The notes below the pieces were generated by a model. It was not told the DNA's origin. It did not search any database and saw only the letters and a list, made by a program, of their open reading frames with translations. From SIG701 sp045123975 (GTDB lineage: Bacteria > Bacillota > Clostridia > Oscillospirales > CAG-272), in the NCBI GenBank assembly GCA_045123975.1, contig JBGVKV010000069.1:1-32148 (forward strand): a stretch of 32,148 nucleotides of DNA. The letters are read 5' to 3'. The position numbers were made by a program, and so were the translations under genes. Positions 1 to 7,331 of this stretch are shown here, piece after piece; position 1 is the first letter of the stretch, and the number at the start of each line of letters is the position of its first letter.

Positions 1-1
1 T

Positions 2-1696
2 AAGATCGTCATTTCCCATCCGCTGTATAAAGACGGTATGGCCTTGCTGGAAGGCAAAGCTGAACTGATCATTCCCAATGACGGTGACAGCGACCGTATC
101 ATTGATGTGCTCCGGGATGCCGATGCTTTTATCCTTCGCATCGGCAAGATCGACCGGAAGGCCATTGAGCAGTGTCCGAATCTGAAGGTCATCACCCGTC
201 CCGGTGTGGGATACGACTCCGTGGATGCCGCGGCCGCACGGGCCAATCTGCAGTCGCTGTACGACGAGGCCCGCCGTTTTGAGAACGCCGCTGGCGGCGG
301 ACTCTATCCCTTCCTCACCCATCTGGAGGCGGTGGCGGAATCGGGCGGCACGCTCCCCCAGAAGGATGCCGACCCCAACGCTGTCCGCATCTTCAGCATC
401 CACCAGTCCAAGGGACTGGAGTTCCCCGTATGCTTCCTTGCCCGCACCGACAAGGGCCGGAATATGCAGGACACCCACGCACGGGTGCTGTTTGATCCCG
501 CCGTGGGCGTGGCTATGAAATTGCCCGACGAGGGCGGCGTGGTGCGGTGCGAAACTCCTCTGCGCCGATCCGTTTCCTCCGCCATGGCGGATGCCATTAT
601 CGAGGAGGAGATGCGGGTGTTGTACGTGGCCATGACCCGCGCAAGAGAGCGGCTGATTATCACCGCCGCCCTGGAAAATCCGGAGGAACATCTGCAAAAA
701 TCCTCCGTGGGTGCACGGTACGTAACCGCCCACACCGTATACAATGCATCGAACTACATCACCTGGATTCTGGATGCCATCGCATCCGCGGCACGTCGGC
801 GTGACGCGCGAATCGACGCAGTAAACGTGGAGATCGTCGCCGGATCCCAAAACGAGGACACGGCGGCTGACACCGCCACCGACGCCACACCCACCTCCGT
901 AAATGAAGCCGAGGTGGAGCGGTACCGGGAACTGTTCGAAAAGCGGTTCTCCTGCCGTTATCCCCATGGGGTGCTCACCGGCATCCCCGCCAAGCTGACG
1001 GTATCCCGCCTGTATCCCGGTATTCTGGACGAGGTGGAAGCCGCTGAAGACACCCGTGCGGAGATTACCCGTACCCCGTCCCTGCCTCCGCGCGGGGAGC
1101 GGAATCGGGCACCCCGATTCCTCAAGGGAAAAACGGAGTTTGAGGCATCCTTTGCCGGAACGGCCACCCACACCTTTATGCAGTTCTGCGATTTTGCCGC
1201 CCTCGCCAAATCAGGCGCGGAAGCGGAGCTTCGTCGGCTGAGGGCCGAGGGATTCCTTACGGACGCTATGGCGGAAGCCGTGCGGATTCCGGAAATTGAG
1301 AAATTCCGGGAAAGCGAGTTGTTCGCCCGGATGCAGAACGCCTCCTATATGCGGCGGGAGTTCCGCTTCAATGCCTCCCTCCCCGCCTGGGAATTCACTA
1401 CCGATCCCGCCCTGGCCACGGAATTGCGGCGGGAAGGTGCGGACATCATCGTCCAAGGCGTGGTGGACTGCCTGTTTATCGACCGGGACGGCCGCGCCGT
1501 TCTGGTGGATTACAAAACGGATCGGCTGACCGAGAAGGAAACGGCGGATCCCACCCTGGCAGCAAAGAAGCTAATCGAGCGGCACAAGACGCAATTGGTC
1601 TATTACCGCGCCGTCTGCGAGAAAATGTTCGGGCGGGAGATCGAGGAGTGTGTGATTTATTCCCTGCCTCTCGGTCGGGGAATTGATGTGGAGTAA
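2..1696 (+). CDS. addA: Chimeric ORF: 2-hydroxyacid dehydrogenase N-terminus fused to AddA helicase-nuclease C-terminus (5' partial)
   Basis: The reading frame is open from base 2, so it enters from outside the window; the first internal ATG is at 38. The first ~79 residues match the N-terminus of D-3-phosphoglycerate dehydrogenase-type 2-hydroxyacid dehydrogenases (KIVISHP near the start, then NLKVITRPGVGYDSVD). From about base 239 (RANLQSLYDEARRFE) the protein is instead the C-terminal part of AddA, the RecB-like subunit of the AddAB double-strand-break repair helicase-nuclease. It shows helicase motif V (IHQSKGLEFP), motif VI (MRVLYVAMTRARERL) and the RecB-family nuclease core (GVVDCLF, then AVLVDYKTDRL). 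A whole AddA is about 1,200 residues, so its N-terminal ATPase half is missing. The junction at 227-241 keeps the frame and overlaps the palindrome GCGGCCGC (230-237). AddA identity is secure; whether the fusion exists in the organism is doubtful. Confidence 0.85.
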   Translation, partial: KIVISHPLYKDGMALLEGKAELIIPNDGDSDRIIDVLRDADAFILRIGKIDRKAIEQCPNLKVITRPGVGYDSVDAAAARANLQSLYDEARRFENAAGGGLYPFLTHLEAVAESGGTLPQKDADPNAVRIFSIHQSKGLEFPVCFLARTDKGRNMQDTHARVLFDPAVGVAMKLPDEGGVVRCETPLRRSVSSAMADAIIEEEMRVLYVAMTRARERLIITAALENPEEHLQKSSVGARYVTAHTVYNASNYITWILDAIASAARRRDARIDAVNVEIVAGSQNEDTAADTATDATPTSVNEAEVERYRELFEKRFSCRYPHGVLTGIPAKLTVSRLYPGILDEVEAAEDTRAEITRTPSLPPRGERNRAPRFLKGKTEFEASFAGTATHTFMQFCDFAALAKSGAEAELRRLRAEGFLTDAMAEAVRIPEIEKFRESELFARMQNASYMRREFRFNASLPAWEFTTDPALATELRREGADIIVQGVVDCLFIDRDGRAVLVDYKTDRLTEKETADPTLAAKKLIERHKTQLVYYRAVCEKMFGREIEECVIYSLPLGRGIDVE

Positions 1697-1713
1697 ATAT
1701 TCACAAAACAAAA

Positions 1714-1747
1714 AAAATCCTGTGGATCGTTTGGTCCACAGGATTTT
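1714..1747. terminator. Bidirectional terminator between addA and fba
   Basis: A 13-bp perfect stem (1714-1726 with 1735-1747) begins with an A tract and ends with a T tract. It can therefore stop transcription from both convergent genes, the addA-like ORF ending at 1696 and the aldolase ending at 1760. Confidence 0.9.
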
Positions 1748-1759
1748 CATTATGCAATT

Positions 1760-2623
1760 TTACGCCTTGCCAACGGAACCGAACAGCTCCATCTTCTCGC
1801 GTACGGTAGCCTTGATGGCCTCCACGCCGGGAGCCAGAACCTTACGGGGGTCAAAGCCCTTGCCAACCAGATCCTTACCCTCTTCGATATACTTACGGGT
1901 AGCCTCGGTGAATGCGATCTGGCACTCGGTGTTTACGTTGATCTTGCAAACGCCCAGATCGATTGCCTTCTTGATCATATCGGCAGGAATACCGGTACCG
2001 CCGTGCAGAACCAGGGGCATATCGCCGGTGGTGTTCTTGATGGCTTCCAGCACGTCGAAGCGCAGGCCGGGCCAGTTTGCGGGGTACTTACCGTGGATGT
2101 TGCCGATACCGGCAGCCAGCATGGTAACGCCCAGATCAGCAATCAGCTTGCACTCTGCGGGATCAGCGCACTCGCCGCCGCCCACAACGCCGTCTTCCTC
2201 ACCGCCGATAGCGCCAACCTCAGCCTCCAGGGACAGGCCCTTCTCGTTGCAGATGTTGATCAGCTCGGTGGTCTTAGCCAGGTTCTCCTCGATGGGATAG
2301 TGGGAACCGTCGAACATTACGGAAGAGAAGCCTGCATTGATGCACGCCATAGCGCCCTCGTAGGAGCCGTGGTCCAGGTGCAGAGCAACGGGAACGGTGA
2401 TCTTCAGATTCTCGATCATGCCCTTAACCATGCCAACGATGGTGGAGTAGCCGGACATATACTTGCCGGCACCCTCGGATACGCCGAGGATAACGGGAGA
2501 CTTCAGCTCTTCTGCAGTGAGCAGGATTGCCTTGGTCCATTCGAGGTTGTTGATGTTGAACTGACCAACGGCGTAGTGACCGTCACGCGCCTTGGCCATC
2601 ATTTCCTTAGTAGAAACGAGCAT
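1760..2623 (-). CDS. fba: Class II fructose-1,6-bisphosphate aldolase
   Basis: Cytosolic zinc-dependent aldolase of glycolysis and gluconeogenesis that interconverts fructose-1,6-bisphosphate with dihydroxyacetone phosphate and glyceraldehyde-3-phosphate. The 287-residue length is normal for the short class II enzymes of Firmicutes. Visible family residues are HLDHG at 82-86 (zinc His and catalytic Asp), FDGSHYP at 104-110, GNIHGKY at 174-180 and LHGGTGIP at 206-213, the zinc and phosphate-binding segments, followed by INVNTE. The start has a TCCTCC (minus-strand GGAGGA) ribosome binding site at 2631-2636 and a near-consensus promoter upstream. It is a single-gene unit, convergent with addA and divergent from the gene at 2806. 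A tagatose-bisphosphate aldolase of the same family cannot be strictly excluded. Confidence 0.95.
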   Translation of the reverse strand: MLVSTKEMMAKARDGHYAVGQFNINNLEWTKAILLTAEELKSPVILGVSEGAGKYMSGYSTIVGMVKGMIENLKITVPVALHLDHGSYEGAMACINAGFSSVMFDGSHYPIEENLAKTTELINICNEKGLSLEAEVGAIGGEEDGVVGGGECADPAECKLIADLGVTMLAAGIGNIHGKYPANWPGLRFDVLEAIKNTTGDMPLVLHGGTGIPADMIKKAIDLGVCKINVNTECQIAFTEATRKYIEEGKDLVGKGFDPRKVLAPGVEAIKATVREKMELFGSVGKA

Positions 2624-2661
2624 TGGAATGTCCTCCGTGTTTTTAATTTCTTACTCCTCTT

Positions 2662-2690
2662 ATTATAAACCAAAAATCCCGACAGTGCAA
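2662..2690 (-). promoter_or_regulatory. Sigma-A promoter of fba
   Basis: On the minus strand TTGCAC (2690-2685) and TATAAT (2667-2662) are separated by exactly 17 bp. The predicted transcription start is about 30 bases upstream of the aldolase ATG. Confidence 0.85.
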
Positions 2691-2743
2691 GGATTTTTTC
2701 GAAATTCTTTTCCTCAATCAAAAATTCTCCCCCGACGCCCCGC

Positions 2744-2772
2744 TTGCTTTTCCCCACGGCGTGTGCTATAAT
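2744..2772 (+). promoter_or_regulatory. Sigma-A promoter of the SLOG/DUF1273 gene
   Basis: TTGCTT (2744-2749), a 17-bp spacer ending in TGTGC (an extended -10 TGn), and TATAAT (2767-2772). The promoter excludes an upstream start at 2761 and fixes translation at the ATG at 2806. Confidence 0.85.
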
Positions 2773-2805
2773 GACAAAAAGGCTCCACAGGAAAGGGGGC
2801 AGAGT

Positions 2806-3279
2806 ATGGAATTCGATCCCATCGCCACGGCGTGCTTCACCGGTCATCGAAGCATCCCGCCACAGCGGGAAGAATCCATCCGCCGCAAAACAGAGCAGAC
2901 GGTTTTGGATCTGATCTTTCGCGGATACGATACGTTTATCGTGGGCGGCGCCCTCGGCTTTGACACACTCGCCCAGCAGGTGCTCACCACCCTGCGGCAG
3001 GAATTCCCCTACATCCGCATCGTGATGGCCATCCCCTGCCCCGAGCAGGATAAAAACTGGAGTGAAACAGATCGGCACACCTACCGGCAGCTGCTGGAGA
3101 GTGCGGACGCACGGATCCTCATCGCCCGGGAGTATTCAAGAGAATGCATGCTGAAGCGGAACCGGTATATGGTGCACCATTCTTCCGCCTGCATCGCCTA
3201 CTGCACGAAGGATACGGGCGGCACAGCCTACACCGTCCGCTACGCCAAAGACACAGGCAAAACCGTACTCTTCATTTAA
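2806..3279 (+). CDS. YpsA-like SLOG-superfamily (DUF1273) protein
   Basis: A 157-residue protein with the Rossmann-like nucleotide-binding features of the YpsA/DUF1273 family: CFTGHRSIP near residues 10-18 and the glycine-rich FIVGGALGFDTLA near residues 45-57, then alternating strand/helix with YSRECMLKRNRYMV. The family is thought to bind nucleotide-like ligands; YpsA has been linked to cell division in Bacillus, but no reaction is established. The ATG at 2806 has an AAAGGGGG ribosome binding site at 2792-2799; an in-frame ATG at 2761 lies inside the promoter. The gene stands alone, divergent from fba and convergent with icd. Its TAA stop (3277-3279) overlaps the first unit of a heptamer array. 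Confidence 0.85.
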   Translation: MEFDPIATACFTGHRSIPPQREESIRRKTEQTVLDLIFRGYDTFIVGGALGFDTLAQQVLTTLRQEFPYIRIVMAIPCPEQDKNWSETDRHTYRQLLESADARILIAREYSRECMLKRNRYMVHHSSACIAYCTKDTGGTAYTVRYAKDTGKTVLFI

Positions 3280-3318
3280 CTCATAACTCATAACTCATAA
3301 CTCATAACTCATAACTCA
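3278..3318 (+). repeat. Tandem AACTCAT heptamer array (~5.9 copies)
   Basis: Five perfect head-to-tail AACTCAT units start at 3278 and a sixth partial unit runs directly into a terminator. The first unit overlaps the stop codon of the preceding gene. The same heptamer recurs at 17243-17296, also at a convergent gene end beside a terminator. Confidence 0.95.
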
Positions 3319-3353
3319 AAAGGACAGGGAACGCAGTTCCACTGTCCTTTTTC
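3318..3353. terminator. Bidirectional terminator between the SLOG gene and icd
   Basis: AAAAGGACAG (3318-3327) pairs with CTGTCCTTTT (3342-3351). An inner GGAAC/GTTCC extends the stem, and a T-rich tract follows on both strands. Confidence 0.85.
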
Positions 3354-3361
3354 TTCTCATA

Positions 3362-4576
3362 TTAAGCCAGCTTCTTTTCCAGGCGGACACGGATCTCCTT
3401 CAGGAATTCCGCGGAATTCACAGCGCGGGGGGTGATACCCTCCGCCAGGGATACCAGATCCTTGGTCATCACGCCGTCCTCGAGAGTTTCGATGCAGGCG
3501 GCTTCCAGGGCATCGGCGTAAGCCTGAAGCTCCGGAATGTTGTCCATCTCACCCCGCTTGCGGAGTGCGCCGGACCAGGCATAGATGGTGGCCATCGGGT
3601 TGGTGGAGGTTTCCTCCCCCTTCAGATAGCGATAGTAGTGACGGGTTACGGTACCGTGAGCGGCCTCGTACTCGTAGCAGCCGTCGGGGCTGACGAGAAC
3701 GGAGGTCATCATAGCCAGAGAACCGAAGGCGGTGGAGATCATATCGCTCATCACGTCGCCGTCGTAGTTCTTGCAGGCCCATATGAAGCCGCCGCGGGAG
3801 CGGATCACGCGGGCCACCGCGTCGTCGATCAGGGTATAGAAATAGGTGATGCCGGCCGCCTCAAAGGCTTCTTTGTACTCCGCCTCATAGATCTCGGCGA
3901 AGATGTCCTTGAAGGTGTGGTCGTAAATCTTGGAGATGGTATCCTTGGTGGAGAACCACAGATCCTGCTTGGTGGACAGAGCGAACTTGAAGCAGGCATG
4001 GGCGAAGGAGCGAATGGAATCGTCCTTGTTGTGCATACCCTGGATGATGCCCTCTCCCTTGAAGTCGAAAATGGTCTGGCGGGTTTCCTTACCCTCGGCA
4101 TCGGTGAATACCAATTCCGCCTTGCCCTCGCCGGGCACACGGAATTCCGTATTCTTATATACGTCGCCGTAGGCGTGACGGGCGATGGTGATGGGCGCCT
4201 GCCAGGTGCGTACCGACGGCTTGATGCAATCAATCAGGATCGGTGCGCGGAACACGGTGCCATCCAGAATGGCACGGATGGTGCCGTTGGGGGATTTCCA
4301 CATCTCAGACAGATTGTACTCCGTCACGCGCTGTGCGTTGGGAGTGATGGTGGCGCACTTGACGGCCACCTTATACTTCTTGTTGGCCTCGGCGGCGGCC
4401 ACGGTCACGGCATCCTTGGTGCGCTCGCGCTCCACCAGGCCCAGATCGTAGTACTCGGTCTTCAGATCCACAAAGGGAAGGATCAACTCGTCCTTGATCA
4501 TCTTCCACAGAATGCGGGTCATTTCGTCCCCGTCCATCTCGACCAGGGGCGTTGTCATTTTGATTTTTTCCATCAT
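3362..4576 (-). CDS. icd: NADP-dependent isocitrate dehydrogenase
   Basis: Oxidatively decarboxylates isocitrate to 2-oxoglutarate with NADP in the cytosol, feeding glutamate synthesis. The 404-residue sequence is of the homodimeric eukaryote-like type also found in many Clostridia and Bacteroides. It has the substrate segment WKSPNGTIRAILDGTVF, RTWQAPITIARHAYGD, the DDAVARVIRSRGGFIWACK region, and the cofactor-side AAHGTVTRHY with STNPMATIYAW. Two adjacent ATG codons (4576 and 4573) both suit the GGAGG at 4587-4583. No strong promoter is visible directly upstream, and the aconitase-family gene lies 363 bases upstream on the same strand, so the two may share a transcript and together cover citrate to 2-oxoglutarate. 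Confidence 0.95.
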   Translation of the reverse strand: MMEKIKMTTPLVEMDGDEMTRILWKMIKDELILPFVDLKTEYYDLGLVERERTKDAVTVAAAEANKKYKVAVKCATITPNAQRVTEYNLSEMWKSPNGTIRAILDGTVFRAPILIDCIKPSVRTWQAPITIARHAYGDVYKNTEFRVPGEGKAELVFTDAEGKETRQTIFDFKGEGIIQGMHNKDDSIRSFAHACFKFALSTKQDLWFSTKDTISKIYDHTFKDIFAEIYEAEYKEAFEAAGITYFYTLIDDAVARVIRSRGGFIWACKNYDGDVMSDMISTAFGSLAMMTSVLVSPDGCYEYEAAHGTVTRHYYRYLKGEETSTNPMATIYAWSGALRKRGEMDNIPELQAYADALEAACIETLEDGVMTKDLVSLAEGITPRAVNSAEFLKEIRVRLEKKLA

Positions 4577-4635
4577 TCATTACCTCCGAATATATAGGAA
4601 AAAGATTGGGTTGTGTTTTCCGTATGGGAAAGTTT

Positions 4636-4910
4636 CGCGGGGGGGAGGGCAGGCACCATTCGAGTTCGCGTGTACGCGAACTCGCAACGCCGAAGTTTCC
4701 TGTCCTCCCCCCCCAGATAAAGCCATCTAAGGCAAAGCTCAGCCGGTCCCCCCACCCAACCTCCTTGGCTCTCCATTCTCTTACGAGGGGGAGTATGGTT
4801 TTCCTTGGCGGCAGCCAAGGAGATTAGGGGATGGTACGAGTTCCCGCACGAGGGAACTCGAGGAAGGGGAAAAGGAACTTCGGCGTTTGAGATGGTCCTT
4901 TTCCCCTTCC
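4636..4910. repeat. Nest of inverted repeats in the acn-icd gap
   Basis: This 363-base gap has no credible gene. It holds a perfect 10-11 bp stem at 4661-4684 (CGAGTTCGCG/CGCGAACTCG) enclosed by a G-run/C-run stem (about 4639-4653 with 4699-4714). A related 9-bp stem lies at 4837-4860 (CGAGTTCCC/GGGAACTCG), and a perfect 15-bp stem pairs 4862-4876 with 4896-4910. CCTTGGC/GCCAAGG (4803-4820) competes with a 10-bp pairing of 4761-4770 and 4813-4822. The 12-mer AACGCCGAAGTT (4686-4697) is repeated inverted at 4876-4887. It may be a mobile palindromic element or an mRNA-processing or stabilising structure between acn and icd. Confidence 0.8.
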
Positions 4911-4939
4911 TGTTCAGCAAATCGTTTGTGCAGGAAGCA

Positions 4940-7171
4940 TCACTTCAGATGTGCCTTTTTATAATTCATCAGACATCCTTCCAGGATGATCTCCCGCTCG
5001 TTCTCGGTCAGGCCGTGAACGTACAGCATAATATCGGCAACCTCGCCGCTCTGACGGATCACTTTGGCGGGGAATTCCTCAATTCCCGCGGCGATCTTCT
5101 CCCGCACGCCGGGGACGAATACGTAGTCCCCATCCTCGTAGGGGAATTCAGCGTCCGCATCCAAAGTGAAGGGGAGCATACCCCAGTTGATGCAGTTGGA
5201 GCGGTAACGCTTGGTGGCGAACTCGTAACAGATGTTGGCCATACCGCCCAGCACTCGCTGGCAGGAGGCCGCCTGCTCACGGGCAGATCCATCACCCGGC
5301 TTCATGGCAAACACGCAGGAGCCAAGCTGCGTGGACTTTGCATCCGCATCCACCTTGGCGAGCACGTCGGCAACCTCGGCGGGCACGTTGCCGGCCCGAC
5401 GATCCGCTTCCAGGGCGGCGCAGGCCTTGGAGCGGCCCACGTATTCGGGAACGCGGCGGGACAGCGCAAACTCGCTGAGGCGCAGAGGATTGGAACGGTA
5501 AGAGGAGGTCTCACCGGAGGGAATCAGCTCGTCCGTAGTGGTTACGGGATCCCGGATCACCGCCGCCAGCTTCAGAAGCAGATTGTCACTCAGCGCAAAC
5601 ATCTCCGGCCAATCGGTGATGTTGGGTCCGAGGATCAGTTCGGTTTCCGGCTGGGGATTGCCGTAGCCGCGATACACACGCTTGTCGTACACGCCTTTAT
5701 CAAAGGAATAGGGGCGATGCTGAGGCTCGTACTCGATATCCGTAGCCGCCGTGATCACACCGCCGTTGGCCGCCGTTGCGGCAATGGAACGGGCATCCAT
5801 CAGGGCTACTGCGGAGATCTGGCCCTCACCGGGCTTGGAGCCTTCCCGGTTGGGGAAGTTACGGGTGGTATGGCGGAGGGACAAGCCGTTGTTGGCCGGC
5901 ACGTCACCGGCACCGAAGCAAGGACCGCAGAAGGAAGGCTTGATCACCGCGCCTGCTTCAAGCAGAGCGGCGCTGTCGCCGTTGCGGGTCAACTCCAGAG
6001 ATACGGGAACGGAAGTGGGATACACGGACAGAGAAAAATATCCGTTGCCGCAGGAAGCACCGCGCAGGATGTCCGCCGCCTCGTCGATATTCTCATAGAT
6101 GCCGCCGGCACAACCGGCGATGATGCCCTGATCGGCATACACCTTGCCGTCCTTCACCTTGGATACCAGATCCGGATTGGACTTGGGGAATTTCGCCTTG
6201 GCTTCCGCCTCGATCTTCGCGAGAATCTCCTCGGCGTTCTCGACGAACTCGTGGATCGTGTACGCGTTGGAGGGGTGGAACGGCAGGGCGATCATGGATT
6301 CCATCTTGGACAGATCGATCTCGATCATGGAGTCGTAATACGCCACCTTGCCGGGCTTCAGTTCCTTATAATCCTGGGCGCGGCCGTGAGCCTCGTAGAA
6401 TTTCTTGATTTCCCCGTCGGTTTCCCAGATGGAGGACAGACAGGTGGTTTCTGTGGTCATCACGTCGATGCCGCATCGGAAATCGGCGCTGAGGGATTTC
6501 AGACCGGGGCCAACGAACTCCAGCACCTTGTTCTTCACAAAGCCGCTCTCAAAGGTAGCACCGACGAGAGCAATCGCCACGTCGTGGGGACCGATGCCGC
6601 GGCGGGGTGTACCCGTCACGTACACCAGCACTACCTCAGGTGCGGGAATATCCCAGGTATCCTTCAGCAGCTGCTTCGCCAGCTCGGGACCGCCTTCGCC
6701 CACGCCCATGGTACCCAAGGCACCGTAGCGGGTGTGGCTGTCAGAGCCCAGAATCATACCGCCGCACTTAGCCAACTCCTCACGGGCGAAGGAGTGGATA
6801 ACGGACTGATTGGCGGGCACGTAGATGCCGCCGTACTTTTTCGCGGCAGACAGACCGAATACGTGGTCGTCCTCATTGATGGTGCCACCCACCGCACACA
6901 GGCTGTTGTGGCAGTTGGTCATGGCGTAGGGCAGAGGGAACTCCTTCATACCGGACGCACGGGCGGTCTGGATAATACCCACATAGGTAATATCGTGGGA
7001 CACCATGGCGTCAAACTTGATTTTCAGATTTTTCTCATCTCCCGAGGTATTGTGGGAGGCAAGGATACCGGCGGCGATGGTGTTCTTCCGAGCATCCGCG
7101 GCGGGCATATCGTGGGAGGGACGCACTTCCCCGTCTACCAGGTAGACGCCCTCGTTATGCAACTTGATCAT
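4940..7171 (-). CDS. Aconitase-family hydratase (aconitate hydratase-like)
   Basis: A 743-residue 4Fe-4S dehydratase of the aconitase superfamily, probably converting citrate to isocitrate. The three cluster cysteines are at about 354 (IIAGCAGG) and 415/418 (SFCGPCFG). The aconitase signature SDSHTRYGALGTMGVGEGG is at about 143-161, and SYRSNPLRLSE and the C-terminal swivel domain are recognisable. The length and overall pattern resemble the YbhJ-like 'hydratase' branch more than canonical AcnA/AcnB, so citrate specificity rests on its position next to icd. The frame stays open to 7438 with a more upstream ATG at 7201, but the promoter puts the transcription start near 7207. The ATG at 7171 is preceded by AAAGGGG at a normal distance and is chosen. 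An essentially antisense 806-codon frame is a shadow. Confidence 0.88.
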   Translation of the reverse strand: MIKLHNEGVYLVDGEVRPSHDMPAADARKNTIAAGILASHNTSGDEKNLKIKFDAMVSHDITYVGIIQTARASGMKEFPLPYAMTNCHNSLCAVGGTINEDDHVFGLSAAKKYGGIYVPANQSVIHSFAREELAKCGGMILGSDSHTRYGALGTMGVGEGGPELAKQLLKDTWDIPAPEVVLVYVTGTPRRGIGPHDVAIALVGATFESGFVKNKVLEFVGPGLKSLSADFRCGIDVMTTETTCLSSIWETDGEIKKFYEAHGRAQDYKELKPGKVAYYDSMIEIDLSKMESMIALPFHPSNAYTIHEFVENAEEILAKIEAEAKAKFPKSNPDLVSKVKDGKVYADQGIIAGCAGGIYENIDEAADILRGASCGNGYFSLSVYPTSVPVSLELTRNGDSAALLEAGAVIKPSFCGPCFGAGDVPANNGLSLRHTTRNFPNREGSKPGEGQISAVALMDARSIAATAANGGVITAATDIEYEPQHRPYSFDKGVYDKRVYRGYGNPQPETELILGPNITDWPEMFALSDNLLLKLAAVIRDPVTTTDELIPSGETSSYRSNPLRLSEFALSRRVPEYVGRSKACAALEADRRAGNVPAEVADVLAKVDADAKSTQLGSCVFAMKPGDGSAREQAASCQRVLGGMANICYEFATKRYRSNCINWGMLPFTLDADAEFPYEDGDYVFVPGVREKIAAGIEEFPAKVIRQSGEVADIMLYVHGLTENEREIILEGCLMNYKKAHLK

Positions 7172-7213
7172 TTCTGCATAACCCCTTTCCGTAAACTTCA
7201 TTTTTACCTTATA

Positions 7214-7242
7214 ATTATACTGTAATATGAATATTTTGTCAA
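7214..7242 (-). promoter_or_regulatory. Perfect-consensus sigma-A promoter of the aconitase-family gene
   Basis: On the minus strand TTGACA (7242-7237), a 17-bp spacer and TATAAT (7219-7214) match the consensus completely. This leaves a leader of about 36 bases to the ATG at 7171. Confidence 0.92.
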
Positions 7243-7290
7243 GAAGCGAGAGACAAAATTGCAAAATCCCTGCAAAAATCATCGGATACA

Positions 7291-7322
7291 AAAAAGCCGC
7301 CGGCTTCAGCCGACGGCTTTTT
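7291..7322 (-). terminator. Terminator of the M23-like gene
   Basis: AAAAAGCCGCCGGCT pairs with AGCCGACGGCTTTTT around a TC loop, with a T tract on the minus strand just past the stop at 7332. The A/T symmetry would allow it to act in both directions. Confidence 0.88.
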
Positions 7323-7331
7323 ATGCAATAT

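Noticed and set aside
230..237. NotI site as proof of a cloning junction
   Set aside because: An identical site lies inside the intact rnr gene (11182-11189), so in GC-rich DNA it can be chance; kept only as a hint.
4573..4920. Short frames in the acn-icd gap
   Set aside because: They run through palindromes and G/C runs, have no family resemblance and no fitting ribosome binding site.
4805..7225. Open frame of ~800 codons on the plus strand opposite the aconitase-family gene
   Set aside because: Its codons are the mirror of a well-conserved gene, with His/Gly-rich low-information sequence; an artefact of GC-rich third positions. The same applies to plus-strand frames opposite icd, the M23-like gene, rnr and the MATE gene.
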